DNA from: Bacteroidota bacterium
GTDB taxonomy: Bacteria; Bacteroidota; Bacteroidia; Chitinophagales; LD1
Assembly (NCBI GenBank): GCA_018267355.1
Contig: JAFDYP010000130.1
Location: forward strand, 1-6,037
Reading direction: 5' to 3'
Length of the DNA stretch: 6,037 nucleotides
The notes below the pieces were generated by a model. That model was not told the DNA's origin, searched no databases, and worked only from the letters and a program-made list of their open reading frames with translations. The position numbers were made by a program, and so were the translations under genes. Positions 1-5,956 of this stretch are shown here, one piece after another. The first letter of the stretch is position 1. The number at the start of each line of letters is the position of its first letter.

Positions 1-227
1 GCTCCGGCTGCAATACTGATAATCACATCCGCATCAATGACCCGGCAGATATCAAAAACCTCTCTAAGACCATCAAGTCTATGACCAAGGGTAATAAAGA
101 GGTGATCATCGAGCCATCTATAGCCTACAAAGGTGAAGTGTACAAGGATAACAGCAATATGTACGCTGCTACTGCCAGCGGCATACACGCGGTAGATCCT
201 CTGGCACCTGCTACTGCTGATCAGTAA
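1..227 (+). CDS. 3' end of an unrecognised gene (possible small lipoprotein)
   Basis: An open frame enters from the left edge (first complete codon at position 3) and ends at TAA 225-227, giving 74 visible residues. They begin SGCNTDNHIRIN, continue through a lysine-rich middle (KNLSKTIKSMTKGNKEV) and end in an Ala/Pro-rich tail (PLAPATADQ). I do not recognise the family. Ser-Gly-Cys at the very edge resembles the end of a lipobox, with Cys (codon 9-11) as the lipidated residue. However, the residue before Ser has a codon ending in GC, so it can only be Ser, Cys, Arg or Gly rather than the usual Leu, which weakens that reading. If it is a lipoprotein, the mature part would be only about 72 residues. 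That this frame is coding is supported by the intrinsic terminator that begins 28 bp after the stop. Confidence 0.6.
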   Translation, partial: SGCNTDNHIRINDPADIKNLSKTIKSMTKGNKEVIIEPSIAYKGEVYKDNSNMYAATASGIHAVDPLAPATADQ

Positions 228-254
228 TCCCCCACTATATTTTGTTCACACTGG

Positions 255-280
255 AGTGCACCGTCCGCGGGCACTTTTTT
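255..280 (+). terminator. Rho-independent terminator after the first gene
   Basis: AGTGC (255-259) pairs with GCACT (271-275). After one bulged A (260), CCG (261-263) pairs with CGG (268-270) around the tetraloop TCCG. A run of T follows (275-280). The GC-rich hairpin plus T-tract, 28 bp after the stop at 225-227, is a textbook plus-strand terminator. It separates the first gene from the DinB-like gene. Confidence 0.85.
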
Positions 281-323
281 ATTTTGCGCGGGCTTTATCT
301 ATCTTGTCAGTAAACCCCGCTAC

Positions 324-854
324 ATGGACACCGCAGCACTGGAGCACAAGACCCACCGGGTGATAGATGAGTATATCAAAAGGCTGGACCGCTACACGTA
401 TGAGCAGATCACTCAGCAGCCGGCACCCGGCTCCTGGTCTATAGGCCAGGTGTATGTACATCTGTGGATGAGCGCCAAGGGGTTTTTCTTTAAAAAGGCG
501 GATCTGTGCCTGACGGCCGGCGAGGGCACTGTCAAAGACAAAGGCAAAAACTGGAAGGGGCTGCTTGTTTTTACGATAGGCAAGATGCCGACAGTGCGCG
601 TGCGGATGCCTGATCAGGTAGCTGTGGAGCCGAGGATACCCGAGAGCATGGACCAGCTGCGCTCCCGGCTGCTGGAGATAAGGGGCCTGGCCACTGACTA
701 CATCCACCGCATACCGCAGGCGGACCCTGCTGTCAGGGCGCGGCACCCCTTCTTGGGATACCTCAATACTGCCGAATGGATCAGCCTCTGCAATATGCAC
801 TTTCGCCATCATGAGGCACAGCTCAGGCGCATAGAAAAAGGATTTGGGTGGTAG
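324..854 (+). CDS. DinB superfamily (DinB_2-like) putative metal-binding protein
   Basis: A 176-residue cytosolic protein with the four-helix-bundle layout of the DinB/YfiT superfamily, normally 150-180 residues. The N-terminal part has the family's 'PAPGSWSIGQVYVHL' block (residues 33-47, compare 'p..gkWSigevl.HL'), with His46 the expected first metal ligand. The C-terminal part has 'HPFLGYLNTAEW' (141-152) followed by helix 'MHFRHHEAQLRRI' (158-170), in which His159 and His163 form the family's HxxxH pair. The His46/His159/His163 triad is therefore intact, suggesting a bound divalent metal. Family members include thiol-dependent transferases and stress-induced proteins, but most are uncharacterised, so the reaction is unknown. 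The ATG at 324 is preceded by no Shine-Dalgarno sequence, as usual in Bacteroidota. The gene looks monocistronic, with a terminator upstream (255-280) and palindromes 13 bp after its stop. Confidence 0.85.
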   Translation: MDTAALEHKTHRVIDEYIKRLDRYTYEQITQQPAPGSWSIGQVYVHLWMSAKGFFFKKADLCLTAGEGTVKDKGKNWKGLLVFTIGKMPTVRVRMPDQVAVEPRIPESMDQLRSRLLEIRGLATDYIHRIPQADPAVRARHPFLGYLNTAEWISLCNMHFRHHEAQLRRIEKGFGW

Positions 855-866
855 CGAGCGACCCTC

Positions 867-891
867 TAAATCTCCCTGAAGGGAGACTTTA
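867..891. repeat. Palindromic intergenic repeat 1 (hairpin TCTCCC-TGAA-GGGAGA)
   Basis: TCTCCC (871-876) and GGGAGA (881-886) form a perfect stem around TGAA. The stem extends with TAAA (867-870) against TTTA (888-891), with one bulged C at 887. It lies 13 bp after the DinB-like stop, so it may end that transcript, although its T-tract is poor. From memory, 'CTAAATCnCCC..GGGnGACTTTA' palindromes recur between genes in many Bacteroidota genomes, which would make this a dispersed short palindromic repeat. That recurrence is recalled, not shown by this window. Confidence 0.65.
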
Positions 892-924
892 ACGGCCACC
901 AGCTCGACGCCTTACCTCACCCTG

Positions 925-947
925 CCCTCTCCTAAGATAGGAGAGGG
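925..947. repeat. Palindromic intergenic repeat 2 (9-bp perfect stem)
   Basis: CCCTCTCCT (925-933) pairs perfectly with AGGAGAGGG (939-947) around the loop AAGAT. It is preceded by CCTCACCCTG (915-924). The whole resembles the 'CTCACCC..CCCTCTCC' palindromes found dispersed between genes in many bacteria. No T-tract follows on either strand, so an ordinary terminator role is unlikely. It sits 33 bp after repeat 1, forming a two-hairpin cluster. Confidence 0.6.
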
Positions 948-982
948 TAACAGCCATCGAGCACTATCACTACTTCTTCTTC

Positions 983-1018
983 AAAAAAAAGAACCCCGAT
1001 CGAGATGACCGGGGTTCT
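983..1018 (-). terminator. Rho-independent terminator of the minus-strand small gene
   Basis: AGAACCCCG (990-998) and CGGGGTTCT (1010-1018) form a perfect 9-bp stem with an 11-nt loop. On the minus strand the hairpin is followed by seven or more T (plus-strand A run, 983-990). It lies about 60 bp beyond the stop of the minus-strand gene at 1081. The plus strand has no matching T-tract, so termination should mainly act on minus-strand transcripts. Confidence 0.88.
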
Positions 1019-1080
1019 CTCAGCGCCATGGGTGATAGCACCCGCTTGCTGACATTTATATAGAGTAGTTGTAGCCTGTT

Positions 1081-1386
1081 TTATGCCGCCATACCCATAT
1101 CATCGTCTCTGGTCACATAGGCCGGGAGCTTAGGGTCCTCCAGAGATTCATAGATCACATAGAGGGCTGCATAGAGCGCCTGGGCTGTCTGCTCGTTGCG
1201 AAGGCTGGCATCCATGATGCTGGTGCTGAATTTGTACCTCTCCAACGCCACATCAGGGAAGTGGACCTCCGGGTCTATCACTACCTCGCCGTCAAAATCT
1301 ATGACCAGGTGGTGCGTGCTGGTATGTTGGGCCATCTGTATCAGCTCTGTGAGCTGCTCTGTCGTCGCACTATAGTTGAGATTCAT
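1081..1386 (-). CDS. Unrecognised small acidic protein, 101 residues
   Basis: I do not recognise a family. The product is short and acidic, with no signal peptide or membrane segment, so it is probably cytosolic. Visible parts are an N-terminal helix (residues about 8-21, TTEQLTELIQMAQH), a strand-like stretch (26-37, HLVIDFDGEVVI), a second helix with Ala and Tyr (63-81, RNEQTAQALYAALYVIYES) and an acidic tail ending DDDMGMAA. Support for a real gene comes from the terminator at 983-1018 placed correctly for it and from a dedicated 164-bp upstream region containing promoter-like sequence. The ATG at 1384-1386 lies at the end of that region, and no upstream in-frame alternative looks better. 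It is co-directional with the sterol reductase, but the gap argues against a tight operon. Confidence 0.7.
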   Translation of the reverse strand: MNLNYSATTEQLTELIQMAQHTSTHHLVIDFDGEVVIDPEVHFPDVALERYKFSTSIMDASLRNEQTAQALYAALYVIYESLEDPKLPAYVTRDDDMGMAA

Positions 1387-1429
1387 ATAGCTGATGGATG
1401 GGGGTTTAACAGGCCATCCTGATTCCCGT

Positions 1430-1509
1430 AATGTAAAATCCGTGCCAACTGAAAATGTAACGCTGCGCGCATACCCTTTTAGTATGTACAGTGGCGGTTA
1501 TTTTACATT
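1430..1509. repeat. 10-bp inverted repeat AATGTAAAAT / ATTTTACATT
   Basis: AATGTAAAAT at 1430-1439 is repeated in inverted orientation at 1500-1509, with a partial copy, AATGTAA, at 1454-1460 between them. The spacing between arm starts is 70 bp. The arms flank the putative promoter of the small gene and could be regulator binding sites. They are AT-rich and short, so chance is possible. Confidence 0.3.
1433..1448 (-). promoter_or_regulatory. Candidate -24/-12 (sigma-54-like) promoter of the small gene
   Basis: Read on the minus strand, the sequence is TTGGCACGGATTTTAC. This matches the sigma-54 pattern TGGCAC-N5-TTGC in register, with one mismatch (A for G in the -12 element). It lies about 46 bp upstream of the ATG at 1386, which would give a leader of roughly 36 nt. 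The mismatch falls on a normally essential base, so this is a weak candidate. A nearby alternative is TACATTTT at 1452-1459 (minus strand), a near match to the Bacteroidota -7 element TAnnTTTG. Confidence 0.25.
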
Positions 1510-1550
1510 TCTTGGGGAAAAGCGCACTCAGACTAAGGAAAAATACGGGC

Positions 1551-2870
1551 CTATATCACCCAGGGGATGATCTTGTAGGGCACCAGCTCGCAGTAGCGCG
1601 CCCAGTATGCTCCATACTTGTTGCGGCACTTCATATCATCGCGATAGGCGCGATGCGTGAGCAGCACGATGAGGAAGGTAACGTAGAAATATGGCAGGAA
1701 CGAATCAAAACCCGCAGCGCAGCTCCAGAAAAAAGCAGACAGGATCTCCGGCACATAGTGGAAGTGCCTGCTCACTCCCCAGAAGCCTGAGGCCAGAAGG
1801 ATATTGCTACGAGTCTCGCCGCTCTCCGTCTTATACTCGGCGTGTATCAGTACAGGTGCGTGGCCCCAGATAGTGGTATCGCCTCCGGTGCTGCGCACGG
1901 ACTGGCGCTGATGGTCGGCCCAGTAGTTGACCCAGATAGAGATGAAGCCTGCCACGAATATCAGGCCTGCCACGAGGTAGCTTATGCCCTGAGGATGGCG
2001 CACCATATACATGACCGGAGAGGTGTATACCGCTGGCACCCACACCAGGCAGCCCCAGCAGATCATAAAGCCGGCGCGGTCTACCTGTATATCCATAGAC
2101 TTCATATAGCCACTCTCCCAGATGAAGAACTTGAAGAGGTAGATGAATATCAATGCAGCAGACACGATGATACCGGGATCTGCTACCCCGTATATCTCCC
2201 GCTGTGCATAGGCAAAAGACACCACCGCCAGTGCCCAGCCAGTCATGCCAAAGCGACAGTTGGTAAACTGCTTGACATTGATGCCGGCTATGACCGGAAA
2301 GAGCTCCGTGCCCCAGTAGTAGTCAAAGATGAAATTGCCCGTAGTGGAATGATCTGAGGAAGACGGGAAATAGCGGCCCTTGAAATAAAGGAACAGGCAA
2401 AAAACCAGCGCACCAAAGTTGAGCGCGCCGAGCAGGTCACCCATGTGCGTGTAGATGATAGCCGGAGAAAAAAGGTGAAGGTATGATGAGCAGAAAAAGA
2501 ACAGCACGAAAGTAAGGACATATGAGAGCAGGCCATTGTCCTTGTACTCAGGTTGGTTGCCTTTGGGTGTGACGGTACCATAGTACCTGCGGCCGGGCAG
2601 CACCCACAGCATGACGGCCTGCAGCGCCGCAAAGAGGCCTATCATCTCCCAGGCTATCCTGCTGCCAAAGAAGCGCGACAGCCATACCTCGCTTATCACC
2701 CGGATAAATCCCTTGCCGGTAAGTTCATTGATGAGGGCAGAGGCCGAGCCATCCAGCTCTGCCAGCGTATGCCAGAGCAGCATGGCGGCAGGTGGCGTGA
2801 GGAGTACGAGAAAAAGCGGGACAATAGTGCGTGTGAAAAAATTACTAGGCGTACTGGACCAATCTGACAT
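1551..2870 (-). CDS. DHCR7: Sterol Delta7-reductase-like membrane protein (7-dehydrocholesterol reductase, ERG4/ERG24 family)
   Basis: Enzymes of this family use NADPH to reduce ring double bonds of sterols in membranes; DHCR7 reduces the C7-C8 bond of 7-dehydrocholesterol or plant Delta5,7-sterols. Numbering from the ATG at 2913-2915, the landmarks are LPGRRYYGTVTPKG (106-119), NGL (127-129), LFSPAIIY (148-155), the KG....P.SSD....GN block (179-194), FTNCRFGM (217-224), DRAGFMICWGCLVWVP (279-294), HP (307-308), SGFWGVSRHFHYVPE (376-390), LPYFY (407-411), THR....RDD (420-427) and KYGAYWARYCELVPYKIIP (433-451). About nine or ten hydrophobic segments are visible. The pattern fits DHCR7 better than the C14 reductases and recalls plant DWF5 most closely. 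I prefer Met16 (2868-2870) as start: it gives 439 residues, near the plant length, and follows an A-rich leader. The longer start gives 454. Oddity: the conserved 'E-x-x-P-R-I' motif reads ELFPVI (204-209). The substrate in this bacterium is unknown. Confidence 0.93.
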   Translation of the reverse strand: MSDWSSTPSNFFTRTIVPLFLVLLTPPAAMLLWHTLAELDGSASALINELTGKGFIRVISEVWLSRFFGSRIAWEMIGLFAALQAVMLWVLPGRRYYGTVTPKGNQPEYKDNGLLSYVLTFVLFFFCSSYLHLFSPAIIYTHMGDLLGALNFGALVFCLFLYFKGRYFPSSSDHSTTGNFIFDYYWGTELFPVIAGINVKQFTNCRFGMTGWALAVVSFAYAQREIYGVADPGIIVSAALIFIYLFKFFIWESGYMKSMDIQVDRAGFMICWGCLVWVPAVYTSPVMYMVRHPQGISYLVAGLIFVAGFISIWVNYWADHQRQSVRSTGGDTTIWGHAPVLIHAEYKTESGETRSNILLASGFWGVSRHFHYVPEILSAFFWSCAAGFDSFLPYFYVTFLIVLLTHRAYRDDMKCRNKYGAYWARYCELVPYKIIPWVI

Positions 2871-3050
2871 GCGGCGGTTTTTTTGTAATGAAACAATAAT
2901 CCTGCTCATTTCCATACATCGGGCTATAATATTATCTTTTACTCATATGAAAGATGTCATGCAGAGCAACTATAGCGGTGAGGCGTCCAATATTATCGGC
3001 GGGTATTCGTTGTTAAAATCATTACTTTTGACTCCAAAAATTTTTCAGCG
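2871..3050. promoter_or_regulatory. Divergent intergenic region between sterol reductase and efflux operon
   Basis: This AT-rich 180-bp stretch must carry the promoters of both divergent units. It contains a 10-bp palindrome ATAATATTAT (2926-2935) and a 9-bp direct repeat AATATTATC at 2928-2936 and 2989-2997, 61 bp apart or close to six helical turns. Such spacing would suit a shared regulator but is not proof. Just before the reductase ATG, the minus strand reads ATTACAAAAAAACC, an A-rich leader of the sort Bacteroidota use instead of a Shine-Dalgarno sequence. I see no convincing -7 element for the reductase. Confidence 0.5.
3023..3030 (+). promoter_or_regulatory. Bacteroidota -7 promoter element of the efflux operon
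   Basis: TACTTTTG matches the Bacteroidota housekeeping -7 consensus TAnnTTTG exactly. It lies 20 bp before the TTG start at 3051, leaving a leader of roughly 14-17 nt. No matching -33 TTTG is seen at the usual 17-23 bp distance; the nearest TTG (3010-3012) is too close. The promoter may therefore be weak or activator-dependent. Confidence 0.5.
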
Positions 3051-4484
3051 TTGAAACGTTTACTCGCCCTGTTCATTTTGTGTATGCCTGTGCTCCTGAG
3101 CTATGCTCAGCAGGCGGCACCTACGCGGACCCTCTGGACGCTGGAGGAGTGCCTGCACTATGCCTCTGAGAATAATATCTCTGTACTGCAGGCAGACCTC
3201 TACAAGCGCATGAGCCAGAACAACTACCTGCAGAGCAAGCTGGCCCTGATGCCCACCATCTCAGCCAATGCCAGCTATAACTTTAACTTTGGCAACTCGA
3301 TCAACCCGACCACTTATAACTACGTAAAGCAAAACTCGCAGTCCTTCTCCCCTAACCTGCAAGGCAACCTGAACCTGTGGACCGGCCTGCAGCAGATACA
3401 CAATATCGAGAAGAACAAGTACGACCTGCAGGCTACCAGCTTTGATCTCTCTGCCGCGGTCAATAATACCGTGCTGAACGTAACCAATATCTTCCTGCAG
3501 CTGGTGGTGAATAAAGAACTGGTAAAGGTGGCGCAGAAGCAGGTAGACATCTCTCAAAACCAGCTGGACCAGCAGTCTGCCAAGATAAGAGCGGGCACTA
3601 TGCCGGAGTCGTCTATCTATGACTTTCAGGCGCAGCTGGCGCGTGACCAGGCCTCTCTCAGCACGCAGAAAAACGCCGAGATGATCTCCAATATCACGCT
3701 GAAGATAGCCCTGCAGCTGCCGGACGACCAGGCCTTTGATATCATCACCCCGGAGATCAATGTAGGCTCTGTGATGACCTTTGATAATGTGAGTGCGCAT
3801 GACATCTACCAGTATGCCCTGGGTACGCAGCCTACTATACAGGCAGCACAGGCGCGCGTGACCAGCGCCATGTATAGTATCAAGATAGCTAAAGGCGCCC
3901 TGAGCCCTACTATATCCCTGAGTGCCTTTACACATGACAACTGGTTTAACCTCGCTACACAGCCGGGATCTGCAGTGATCCAGCAGCAGGTGATCTACTC
4001 GCCCACGGGGGTGGAGTTGGGGTACATTCCTTATACCACTTATTCTACGAGATCGGTTGATTTTCCCACTCAGTTTAAAAACAACCTGGCCAATGGGTTT
4101 TCATTTAACCTCAGTGTGCCGATCCTGAGCGGCTGGCAGCGTATGACCAATATGGCCAATAGCAAACTGCAGATGCAGATGCAAAAGCTGAACCTCCAGA
4201 CCGTGCGCAATAACCTCGAGCGCGATATCTACCAGAGCTATGCCAATGCGAAGGGGAATGCAGAAACGTACAGTGCCAACCTTAAGGCACTGGAGGCATC
4301 GGAGAAAGCTTTTGAAACTGCCAACAAACGCTACACAGCCGGGCTGGCTACCAACTATGACCTGGAGATATCCAAATCAAACCTCTCCCGCGCGCAGAGC
4401 AGTGCTGTGCAGGCCAAGTATAATTATATATTCAGTGTGAAAGTGCTCGACTTTTACGAAGGAAAACCCATCACGCTAAACTAA
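3051..4484 (+). CDS. TolC-family outer-membrane efflux protein
   Basis: At 477 residues it has the usual length for the outer-membrane channel of tripartite efflux or type I secretion machines. Residues 1-19 are a signal peptide (MKRLLALFILCMPVLLSYA, likely cut before QQ). LWTLEECLHYASENN (28-42) is the typical N-terminal TolC motif. The internal duplication of the family is visible: helix-coil regions at about 110-230 and 365-465 each carry an 'AG....s.yd......l..a' turn (AGTMPESSIYDFQAQLARDQ, 181-200; AGLATNYDLEISKSNLSRAQ, 430-449). Ser/Asn/Tyr-rich beta segments lie at about 70-110 and 285-360, the second longer than usual, with a Tyr/Thr-rich insert (325-338). It starts at TTG 3051: the signal peptide begins there with Lys-Arg and no ATG offers one. 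It is followed after 8 bp by the adaptor gene, so the two should be co-transcribed. Confidence 0.92.
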   Translation: MKRLLALFILCMPVLLSYAQQAAPTRTLWTLEECLHYASENNISVLQADLYKRMSQNNYLQSKLALMPTISANASYNFNFGNSINPTTYNYVKQNSQSFSPNLQGNLNLWTGLQQIHNIEKNKYDLQATSFDLSAAVNNTVLNVTNIFLQLVVNKELVKVAQKQVDISQNQLDQQSAKIRAGTMPESSIYDFQAQLARDQASLSTQKNAEMISNITLKIALQLPDDQAFDIITPEINVGSVMTFDNVSAHDIYQYALGTQPTIQAAQARVTSAMYSIKIAKGALSPTISLSAFTHDNWFNLATQPGSAVIQQQVIYSPTGVELGYIPYTTYSTRSVDFPTQFKNNLANGFSFNLSVPILSGWQRMTNMANSKLQMQMQKLNLQTVRNNLERDIYQSYANAKGNAETYSANLKALEASEKAFETANKRYTAGLATNYDLEISKSNLSRAQSSAVQAKYNYIFSVKVLDFYEGKPITLN

Positions 4485-4492
4485 AAACCCGA

Positions 4493-5842
4493 ATGAACAA
4501 GAAGATAGTCTGGATCGTAATAGGTGTCATAGCCGTCATCATCATAGCAGCGGTACTCGGCGGCAAAAACGGCCTCTTTCATAAAGGCGATGGGGAGCAG
4601 GTAGCTGCCGAGAAAGCACAAAAACGCTCCATCCTAGAGACGGTGACCGCGAGTGGCAAGATACACTCTGAGACCGAGGTCAAGATCAGCTCAGAGGTAT
4701 CAGGTGAGATCATCAAGCTGCTGGTAAAAGAAGGTGATAGCGTGCGAAAAGGCGACCTGCTGCTGGAGATCAACCCCGTGATCTATGAGTCTGTAGTGAG
4801 CCAGAGCCAGGCAGGCGTGAGCCAGGTACGGGCTAACCGTATGGCGGCAGAGGCCACAGCCAAAAACAATAAGATACTCTACGATCAGGCAGTCATTACC
4901 TACAACAGGCAAAAGCAACTGCATGATGACAAGATCATCAGCGACCAGGACTTTGATATGGCGCTGAATAACCTGAAGAATGCAGAGACCGCACTGGCTA
5001 CCAGCCAGGAGCAGCTCAATGCCTCCAGGTATGCTGTGAATAGCAGCGAGGCGCAGCTACAGCAGGCCAATGACAACCTGGTGAAGACCCGCATCTACGC
5101 CCCTATGAGTGGTATCATATCCCTATGCAGTGTGAAGCTGGGCGAGCGCGTGGTGGGTACCGCGCAGATGGCAGGTACGGAGCTGATACGCATAGCAGAC
5201 CTGGACCATATGCAGGCAGAGGTAGACGTGAGCGAAAATGATGTACTGAAAGTGAAAGTAGGCGATACAGCCTCTGTGGAGGTAGACGCCTACCAGAGCA
5301 AGAAGTTTCTCGGAGTAGTATCTGAGATAGCCTACTCCTCATCCACCTCTACGGCTACAGTCACCACCTCTCAGGCTATCAACTTCTCTGTAAAGGTAAA
5401 GCTGATCAAAGACTCATATGCTCACCTGACCGAAGAGGGCCACGGGCTGAAGTACCCCTTCCGCCCCGGTATGTCTGCTACGGTAGATATCCGCACTAAT
5501 AGCAAAGACAACATCCTGACCGTGCCGATACAGTCAGTGACCACACGCGAGAAAAAAGACAGCACCCATACCGTGACCAAGGCCACCGACAATGATGATA
5601 GCGATACCAAGGATAAAAAGAAGGTGCAAGAGGTAGTCTTTGTAGCCAATAACGGTACCGCCAAAATGGTAAATGTGACCACCGGAATACAGGATGCCAC
5701 CAATATAGAGATCACCTCCGGCCTCAAGGAAGGCGATATGGTGATCAAAGCACCATTCAAACTGATATCCAAGACGCTGGAAGATGGCGACAAGATACAG
5801 GTGGTGAGTGAGAAGGAACTGTATAAGGCTGGCGGTAAATAG
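4493..5842 (+). CDS. Periplasmic adaptor (membrane-fusion, HlyD/MacA-like) of a tripartite efflux system
   Basis: The 449-residue product should be anchored in the inner membrane and bridge a pump to the TolC protein encoded 8 bp upstream. An N-terminal transmembrane anchor spans about 5-23 (IVWIVIGVIAVIIIAAVLGG). The first half of the biotinyl-lipoyl domain (64-94) includes VSGEIIKLLVKEGDSVRKGD. An alpha-hairpin coiled coil covers about 97-197, with the usual tip motif KQLHDDKIISDQDFD (141-155). The second lipoyl half begins TRIYAPMSGIIS (199-210). A beta-barrel domain runs to FRPGMSATVDI (323-333), and a membrane-proximal domain follows (336-440). The layout and lack of a lipobox fit MacA-like adaptors of ABC exporters better than lipidated AcrA types. 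A charged Asp/Lys/Thr-rich linker (352-378) interrupts the membrane-proximal domain. No inner-membrane pump gene follows within the window, so the substrate cannot be told. Confidence 0.92.
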   Translation: MNKKIVWIVIGVIAVIIIAAVLGGKNGLFHKGDGEQVAAEKAQKRSILETVTASGKIHSETEVKISSEVSGEIIKLLVKEGDSVRKGDLLLEINPVIYESVVSQSQAGVSQVRANRMAAEATAKNNKILYDQAVITYNRQKQLHDDKIISDQDFDMALNNLKNAETALATSQEQLNASRYAVNSSEAQLQQANDNLVKTRIYAPMSGIISLCSVKLGERVVGTAQMAGTELIRIADLDHMQAEVDVSENDVLKVKVGDTASVEVDAYQSKKFLGVVSEIAYSSSTSTATVTTSQAINFSVKVKLIKDSYAHLTEEGHGLKYPFRPGMSATVDIRTNSKDNILTVPIQSVTTREKKDSTHTVTKATDNDDSDTKDKKKVQEVVFVANNGTAKMVNVTTGIQDATNIEITSGLKEGDMVIKAPFKLISKTLEDGDKIQVVSEKELYKAGGK

Positions 5843-5956
5843 GATTTCCTATTAATACCAAGCCCGTCTCCTGACAATACTGTGACACCCGTTTTAACGA
5901 GGCTCAGGCTACTTTTTAACCCTTTTATCCGTCTATATTTTGCTAACTTGCGGTTT
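5843..5956. other. Intergenic gap after the adaptor gene, no clear terminator
   Basis: In 114 bp I see a 6-bp hairpin overlapping the adaptor stop (AATAGG 5838-5843, CCTATT 5848-5853) without a T-tract. An AT-rich stretch with CTATATTTTG (5933-5942) also occurs and resembles the Bacteroidota -7 element TAnnTTTG with one extra spacer base. The latter may promote the next gene; no matching -33 element is evident. Confidence 0.35.

Noticed and set aside
235..244. CTATATTTTG as a promoter for the DinB-like gene
   Set aside because: It resembles the -7 element with a wrong spacer, and the terminator at 255-280 lies directly downstream and would stop such a transcript at once. The same 10-mer at 5933-5942 is better placed.
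279..899. Minus-strand open frame of 206 codons across the DinB-like gene
   Set aside because: It is the antisense of a well-supported DinB-family gene with an intact His triad. Its product shows no recognisable motif and it runs through the palindrome at 867-891.
1842..2357. Plus-strand open frame of 171 codons inside the sterol reductase
   Set aside because: It is antisense to a strongly conserved coding sequence. Its translation is His/Ala/Arg-rich with no domain, as expected of a shadow frame.
2868..2915. Coding N-terminal extension of 15 residues on the sterol reductase
   Set aside because: The frame is open, but the extra residues (MEMSRIIVSLQKNRR) have no counterpart that I recall in the family. 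Start at 2870 gives a better length and follows a typical A-rich leader.
3261..3935. Minus-strand open frame of 224 codons inside the TolC gene
   Set aside because: It overlaps a clear TolC-family gene, and its Leu/Arg/Gln-rich translation lacks any family pattern.
5838..5853. Hairpin AATAGG-ATTT-CCTATT as terminator of the efflux operon
   Set aside because: The stem is only 6 bp and AT-rich, overlaps the stop codon and has no T-tract.
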